Shown: in pieces, positions 59,679-64,000 of the stretch
How positions within the stretch are numbered: position 1 is the stretch's first letter
Layout of the letters: the number at the start of each line of letters is the position of its first letter
Source: HGM04593 sp045654645
GTDB lineage: Bacteria; Bacteroidota; Bacteroidia; Bacteroidales; Bacteroidaceae
DNA length: 64,000 nt
Assembly: GCA_045654645.1 (NCBI GenBank)
Contig: JAZONR010000053.1
Coordinates: 1 to 64,000, forward strand
Direction of reading: 5' to 3'
The notes under the pieces: model-generated
What the model was told of the DNA's origin: nothing
Databases searched by the model: none
What the model saw: only the letters and a program-made list of their open reading frames with translations
Translations under genes and position numbers: made by a program

Positions 59679-61424
59679 TTATAGTTCTCCACTCTCTTCA
59701 AGAGCTTTAAGTCCAATGTTTAATGCTTTAGCAATAATATCATTTTGTTTTTTATATTTTTCTCCAAGCATATAAACCATTTTTCCTCTTTCACCTTCCG
59801 TTTTTATCAGTTCAGATTTCTTTAGTTGGTCCAAGAAGTTTCGCAACTGTTTGTCTGTAACATGATCACCAACAATTTTTAATATATCAGCTTTTTTAGC
59901 TTTACCATATTTTTCAAGATATGGAGCTAATACTGCAAGAACCTGAGTTGCTGTCCAATCTACAAGTTTAGAATAATCTGCAGTTTTACCAGCAACCTCA
60001 TAATAATGCCTAGCAAGAGTATAGAACTGAGAATTAGTTTTACCATGCTTTTCTATACAATTCTTTTCTTCCAGTCTTTTGGCAATATTCTTGTCTATGT
60101 TTTTATGTTGACCATCTCTAATTTTACACATCTCGATGACGTCAAAAACAGTCAGCTTTTCATTGTCTGGTAAATCACGCTGAATTGTTTGTACAAAAAG
60201 AGCAAAACTAGCATCTTTCACTAAAGCTGATAAAATGGCTGTAACATCAAAGTCGTCCGATTTAGAATAATCAGGCTCTGGTTTACCTTCCGCAAGAGTA
60301 TATAAGAAGATTTTGTCCATTCCTTGTCCGGAACGTTCTACGACACCAGTTTTTGATAAGACGTCTGCTAAAAGGCGATTTCTAGGAGTGCTTGGTACAG
60401 TCAATAGGTTTTCCAATGAAACTCCTTGAGGGAATCCACCTGCATTGATTATATCCAATCTAGTAGGATATAATTTAATAACGATTTCGCTATTACGTCT
60501 ATAATCACGATGTGCAAAAGCATTATTGACAATCTCTCTAATAACATCTTCATTGAAATAGGGGATGTCAAAAATATAGGCACCTTCTCTAACGGAGAAA
60601 GAACCATTCTTGTCATTTATTTCATCCCACACTAAATCAATCAGTTTATAAAAAGGTTGGCCGAATTCTTTTCTATTATTAAATTCGATTTGTCCTTCTG
60701 TTCTTCTATATTCAAGCTTTACTTTGGCTTGTGGGAAAATCTTATTTATAACATCTTCTTTTCCGACGAGCAATACTGCGGCATTGGTTACTTTTCCTTC
60801 TTTGATCAATCCTAAATCACTCAAGGCTTGGAAAGGTGGTAATGAAGCAAAAGAAGGATTTTTCTGTTTGATTGAATACTTTTCTTTAAGGATTTCAATT
60901 GCTTCTAAATCCAAATCGTCAAATGTAGCTTCATCACAAATACGTTCTGAGAAGTCAGGCTCTTGTTCTTGAATAATAGAGATATATGTTTTATCATCCA
61001 TTGGTTTGAGTTCTTCGCCAACTCGCATCAATGGAACATCTTCAAATTTATACAATTTTCCTGTTGGACGAGGTGGAACTTCTATAACTAAAACCCTTTT
61101 CTTGTTTTCGTCATAAAGTTCATAAATCATTGGACGGATTCCCAAATCCTTATAGATTTCACTTTCTAACACTCCGATTGCATTTAACGATTGCGATGTG
61201 CCAACAACTGCATGTGGATACGCATCATGCATTCCCAAAACCAATCGTCCACCGTTTTCATTACATAATGCAACAACATATCCAAGAATACATTTTCTAC
61301 GGTCCTTTGGATCCATTTTGCTCGCACCGTTGTACGAGAAGTTTCCATTCTCTGCTTTTTTGAACTCAACATGGTCTTCAGACTCTCGTTGAAGTTGTAG
61401 TTCCGCTATCGTATATTTCTTCAT
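59679..61424 (-). CDS. AlbA_2/Schlafen-type putative regulator with GHKL-like domain
   Basis: A 581-residue protein. Residues about 10-120 are the AlbA_2 (Schlafen AAA_4-like) domain with SEDHVEFKKAENG and NENGGRLVLGM. A middle region (about 130-260) precedes a HATPase_c_4 module at about 295-395: REIVNNAFAHRDY and DIINAGGFPQGV, followed by VVERSGQGMDKI. The C terminus contains winged-helix-like segments (KADILKIVGDHVTDKQLRNFLDQL). Such proteins are usually called putative transcriptional regulators and are often linked to mobile elements. The start is ATG 61424 (TTG at 61430 also in frame). Low GC compared with the core genes. Confidence 0.87.
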   Translation of the reverse strand: MKKYTIAELQLQRESEDHVEFKKAENGNFSYNGASKMDPKDRRKCILGYVVALCNENGGRLVLGMHDAYPHAVVGTSQSLNAIGVLESEIYKDLGIRPMIYELYDENKKRVLVIEVPPRPTGKLYKFEDVPLMRVGEELKPMDDKTYISIIQEQEPDFSERICDEATFDDLDLEAIEILKEKYSIKQKNPSFASLPPFQALSDLGLIKEGKVTNAAVLLVGKEDVINKIFPQAKVKLEYRRTEGQIEFNNRKEFGQPFYKLIDLVWDEINDKNGSFSVREGAYIFDIPYFNEDVIREIVNNAFAHRDYRRNSEIVIKLYPTRLDIINAGGFPQGVSLENLLTVPSTPRNRLLADVLSKTGVVERSGQGMDKIFLYTLAEGKPEPDYSKSDDFDVTAILSALVKDASFALFVQTIQRDLPDNEKLTVFDVIEMCKIRDGQHKNIDKNIAKRLEEKNCIEKHGKTNSQFYTLARHYYEVAGKTADYSKLVDWTATQVLAVLAPYLEKYGKAKKADILKIVGDHVTDKQLRNFLDQLKKSELIKTEGERGKMVYMLGEKYKKQNDIIAKALNIGLKALEESGEL

Positions 61425-61447
61425 ACTCAAAATTTCTAATAAATTAC

Positions 61448-61479
61448 AAATATATCACATATTTAATTACATTCCTAAA
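61448..61479 (-). promoter_or_regulatory. Promoter of the AlbA_2 gene
   Basis: Minus strand TATATTTG (61448-61455) and TTAG (61476-61479) with a 20-base spacer. Confidence 0.5.
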
Positions 61480-61791
61480 GCAACTATAAACTTTTATTTT
61501 TTCGGGCGGGATATAAGCATTTGCGAATATGCGGCAAGGATATAAAGCAAGAACACAAAGCAAGTTGTGTATAGAATCATCGTTACAACGAAGAATATTA
61601 TTACGAATTTGTTTGGGAATAAACGAGATTAACCCACACACCAACGAAGGCCAACCTATCCAATCAAGCGATAAGTTGGCTTTTGTTGTTTCTGTACGTC
61701 CCTTATCCAATATTTATTGAACACTTGATAAATTGCAAAAACACTATTTACTATATTTGGATTATAGTAGGAATACTTTTAAAAAAAAGAG

Positions 61792-61799
61792 TAACTTTG
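61792..61799 (+). promoter_or_regulatory. -7 box of the restriction-modification unit
   Basis: TAACTTTG, about 24 bases before the ATG at 61823; a second TATATTTG occurs near 61752. Confidence 0.55.
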
Positions 61800-61822
61800 T
61801 GGCAGAGAAAATAGCACAAAAT

Positions 61823-62605
61823 ATGAATAGGAGTTTGAAACAAAGCATAGAATATGCAAATCAAAGGTCATACTTAGATGATTTGTTTAGAGTTTATCCT
61901 ACTATCCCCGAGGGAATAAGAGATATTGACAAAAGACTATGGAACCGTGTTGAAGAGGCATACGATAGTAGAGATAATATCGAATTAGTAAAGGCTTTGC
62001 TCAAAATGGACCTATTCCCGATAAAGGACAGTTATATTGCATATCTAAAAAGGGACAGCGCTGCAATAACCCGCAACCCGCAAACCATAAATAGAATTGC
62101 CGGTAGATTATATGAGATTGGCATAGATAAGATTTATGAAAATTGCACACTCCCCAAAGAGACAAATAGGCAAATTGGCCCTATGTTCAAACATTGGATA
62201 AAATCCGGTGCTTTAGGCCTTTTACCTGTTGATATGGATACATTTATAAGAACAAAAGAGAATGCCATATTGGATGCATCGGACAAGGCAATGATGGATT
62301 TTGCAAAAGAGCATCTAAATTATCACCATCCAAAAGGTCTTGATTTCCTTGCGAGATTTAACGGCAAATATGTTATTGGAGAGGCCAAATTCCTTTCAGA
62401 TTTTGGAGGACATCAAAATGCTCAGTTCAATGATGCAATAGGCACAATAACCACGGAAGGTGTTGATGCAATTAAAGTCGCAATTCTTGATGGTGTTTTA
62501 TACATTCCCACAAGAAATAAGATGTATAAGCTTATAACTGAAGAATATTCAGATTATAATATTATGAGTGCTTTAGTGCTTCGAGAATTTTTATATAGTT
62601 TATAA
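61823..62605 (+). CDS. Putative type II restriction endonuclease
   Basis: A 260-residue protein with a PD-(D/E)XK-like site: Asp174 in KGLDFLARFNGKY, then Glu187-Ala-Lys189 in IGEAKF, twelve residues between Asp and Glu. The N-terminal half is helical and basic. It has no helicase domain and its stop overlaps the methyltransferase start (TAATG). Together they read as a type II R-M pair, so I infer DNA cleavage at an unknown site. A longer frame begins at 61733, but ATG 61823 lies right after the promoter. AT-rich. Confidence 0.78.
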   Translation: MNRSLKQSIEYANQRSYLDDLFRVYPTIPEGIRDIDKRLWNRVEEAYDSRDNIELVKALLKMDLFPIKDSYIAYLKRDSAAITRNPQTINRIAGRLYEIGIDKIYENCTLPKETNRQIGPMFKHWIKSGALGLLPVDMDTFIRTKENAILDASDKAMMDFAKEHLNYHHPKGLDFLARFNGKYVIGEAKFLSDFGGHQNAQFNDAIGTITTEGVDAIKVAILDGVLYIPTRNKMYKLITEEYSDYNIMSALVLREFLYSL

Positions 62606-63624
62606 TGAACAATATTCTAATTCAAGGTGAAAATATTGACGGTCTAAAATATCTGTTAAATGAAATGAATTTGGCAGGTAAGATAGACCTTGTGTACATA
62701 GACCCCCCGTTTGCCACCAATTGCAAGTTTACCATAACCAATGGCCGTGCAACAACTATAAGCAACTCCAACTCGGGTGAAGTAGCCTATACAGACAACC
62801 TGTTGGGAAAAGACTTTGTCGAATATATTAGAGAGAGATTATTGCTTATAAAGGAACTGCTTTCAAACAGAGGCTCCATTTACTTACATACTGATTATAA
62901 AATTGGGCATTATATGAAAGTTATGATGGACGAAGTCTTTGGTATTGACAATTTCAGGAATGATATCACACGCATTAAATGCAATCCCAAAAACTTTAAG
63001 AGAATAGGTTATGGGAATATAAAAGATATGATTCTTTTCTACACAAAGACTTCTAAACCTATTTGGAATGAGCCCAAAGAGCCTTATTCAGATGATGATA
63101 TTGTAAAACTATTCCCTAAAGTTACAAAAGACGGAAGAAGATACACCACTGTACCCATTCACGCACCGGGAGAGACTCAAAATGCAAAGCCATTCAAAGG
63201 CTTGATGCCTCCGCCCGGAAGGCATTGGAGAACAGATGTTGAAACTCTTGAGCAATGGGATAGAGACGGCCTTATTGAATGGTCCAGCACCGGTAACCCC
63301 AGGAGAATTGTTTTCGCCGAGGAAAAATCAGGTAAAAGAGTACAAGATGTTTGGTCTTCATATAAAGACCCTCAATACCCTGTTTACCCAACAGAAAAGA
63401 ATCAAAATTTCATAGATCTTATTGTTGAAACATCCTCAAATACGGACAGTATTGTCCTGGATTGTTTCTGCGGAAGCGGCACTACATTAAAAAGTGCTTC
63501 TGAATTAGGAAGAACTTGGATTGGAATAGATAAATCTCCTTTAGCAATCAAAGCCACAAAAGATAAGATAGATTCAGTACCGTCATTATTTGACAACAAC
63601 GGCTATGAATTTATTGAGATTTGA
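62605..63624 (+). CDS. DNA methyltransferase, beta class (N4/N6)
   Basis: A 339-residue DNA methylase. Motif IV (DPPF, residues 33-36) comes first and motif I (FCGSGTT, 288-294) last, the order of the beta class, which methylates N6 of adenine or N4 of cytosine. YPTEKN and RTWIGIDKSPLAI are further class features. It starts in the endonuclease stop (TAATG), so its synthesis is coupled to that of the nuclease. The recognition site cannot be read. Low GC content and codon use differ from the core genes. Confidence 0.92.
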   Translation: MNNILIQGENIDGLKYLLNEMNLAGKIDLVYIDPPFATNCKFTITNGRATTISNSNSGEVAYTDNLLGKDFVEYIRERLLLIKELLSNRGSIYLHTDYKIGHYMKVMMDEVFGIDNFRNDITRIKCNPKNFKRIGYGNIKDMILFYTKTSKPIWNEPKEPYSDDDIVKLFPKVTKDGRRYTTVPIHAPGETQNAKPFKGLMPPPGRHWRTDVETLEQWDRDGLIEWSSTGNPRRIVFAEEKSGKRVQDVWSSYKDPQYPVYPTEKNQNFIDLIVETSSNTDSIVLDCFCGSGTTLKSASELGRTWIGIDKSPLAIKATKDKIDSVPSLFDNNGYEFIEI

Positions 63625-63743
63625 AAACAGATAGACTCTTATAATTTGACAAAAGAGAATGCCACAGGAAGGCCGGGCAAACAAACGATTAAGCAAGCAA
63701 AATCACCATAGAAGCGCTCTCCTATTCACCCGCAGGAGGCCAA
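63625..63743. other. Intergenic stretch after the methyltransferase
   Basis: About 120 bases with no gene. GC content rises here towards the core level, and an AGGAGG (63734-63739) stands near its end. The right attachment site, if present, is not evident: no copy of the tRNA-Leu 3' end was seen. Confidence 0.5.
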
Positions 63744-63800
63744 ATGGTTAAAACCACAATTGACAACTGTCCGCTTTTGAACATTTTGAAGCACCGTTGA
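63744..63800 (+). CDS. Candidate 18-codon leader ORF
   Basis: ATG 63744 stands 4 bases after a full AGGAGG. It reads MVKTTIDNCPLLNILKHR and stops with TGA 2 bases before the next ATG. The strong ribosome binding site is unusual for this phylum, so it may be a coupling ORF, but a chance frame cannot be excluded. Confidence 0.35.
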   Translation: MVKTTIDNCPLLNILKHR

Positions 63801-63802
63801 AG

Positions 63803-64000
63803 ATGAAAACTGAGTCATTGATTGAAAAAGTAAGAGATTTCGCCGTTGATGGTTGGAAACTTGGTGAATGCCACGGGTTGCCACATTGGGAACGAGTAGA
63901 GCGTAATGGCCTGCTATTGGCCACAGATGATGTGAGCACCACCGTTGTGCGCCTGTTTGCATACTTGCACGATAAGTGGCGCATCGACAATTGGGAGGAC
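63803..64000 (+). CDS. HD-like protein, partial (runs off the edge)
   Basis: The first 66 codons from ATG 63803: MKTESLIEKVRDFAVDGWKL, then HGLPHWERVERNGLLLATDD and VVRLFAYLHDKWRIDNWED. The HGxPHWxRV and LHDK motifs resemble HD-type metal-dependent phosphohydrolases of the uncharacterised kind. Only the N-terminal part is visible. It is richer in GC than the preceding R-M genes and could mark the return to core DNA. Confidence 0.6.
   Translation, partial: MKTESLIEKVRDFAVDGWKLGECHGLPHWERVERNGLLLATDDVSTTVVRLFAYLHDKWRIDNWED

Larger units (their letters stand above)
61425..61822. other. Divergent intergenic region in the accessory segment
   Basis: About 400 bases between the AlbA_2 gene and the endonuclease gene, holding both promoters. 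Near 61648-61680 GCCAAC...GTTGGC forms a hairpin followed by TTTTGTTGTTT, a possible terminator for the plus strand. An 88-codon minus-strand frame in the area has no recognisable content. Confidence 0.55.

Noticed and set aside
61444..61710. An 88-codon minus-strand frame in the divergent promoter region
   Set aside because: It overlaps the AlbA_2 promoter and has no recognisable feature.
63726..63990. Two minus-strand frames at the right edge
   Set aside because: They are shadows of the plus-strand HD-like gene, which has the coherent HGLPHW and LHD motifs.

Overview
The window reads as chromosomal DNA of a Bacteroidales bacterium (Bacteroidota). The evidence is a set of -7 boxes of the form TAnnTTTG with TTTG-like -33 boxes, few Shine-Dalgarno sites, a short operon rpsU-xerC-hpf followed by a tRNA cluster as in Bacteroides, fused SecDF, a DUF2851 protein, the type IX secretion proteins PorU and PorV, DUF6089/DUF6242 envelope proteins and several Skp/OmpH paralogues beside BamA. 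The species cannot be named from this sequence. Roughly 50 protein genes, five tRNAs, several terminators and one accessory region are supported. There is no rRNA and no CRISPR array.

Layout. 1-540: four minus-strand tRNA genes (Thr-TGT, Tyr, Gly, Thr-GGT) from one promoter, probably reading into tuf beyond the left edge. 760-2230: rpsU-xerC-hpf, with a 20-bp perfect hairpin covering the xerC start codon. 2811-6635: malate dehydrogenase, Kdo transferase, glutamyl-tRNA synthetase. 6972-10428: a 7TM-HD phosphodiesterase-like protein and a DUF2851 protein. 10509-15236: secDF and two overlapping rhomboid protease genes. 15452-22659: a plus-strand run of argS, RNase HI, two LTA-synthase-like membrane enzymes and a radical SAM protein. 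22670-26960: yqaA-like gene, a membrane protein, purD and a THUMP-type RNA methyltransferase with a repetitive basic tail. 27168-32663: lytic transglycosylase, class I fumarase, hflX, dprA, with two copies of a dispersed intergenic repeat. 32671-37793: TPR/OmpA-like lipoprotein, xerD, then O-methyltransferase, rbfA and a LolC/E-like permease. 37862-48126: murI, three skp genes, bamA, uppS, two surface/envelope genes, ribD, and a phosphoesterase. 48130-54895: ispF, porV, porU, a fumarylacetoacetate-hydrolase-family gene and rex in one minus-strand run. 55028-58529: SUI1-like factor, pyrE, SRPBCC protein, argH and a Rieske-like lipoprotein.

58618 to the right edge is the accessory part. A tRNA-Leu gene is followed by the C-terminal remnant of a tyrosine integrase, a SNF2-type helicase gene broken by a nonsense codon, a Schlafen/AlbA_2-type ATPase-like regulator flanked by 12-bp iterons, and an AT-rich restriction endonuclease/methyltransferase pair coupled by TAATG. 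An HD-like gene then runs off the edge, preceded by a tiny ORF with a strong ribosome binding site. This looks like a worn integrative element or defence-island fragment in the tRNA-Leu gene.

The core genes are mostly envelope biogenesis (Kdo transfer, BamA and chaperones, UppS, T9SS, SecDF, LTA-synthase-like enzymes, murI, lytic transglycosylase) mixed with translation and central metabolism. I did not find a clearly new system. The best candidates for follow-up are the accessory region, the xerC start-codon hairpin, the four-cysteine Rieske-like lipoprotein and the paired LTA-synthase-like enzymes with different nucleophile residues.
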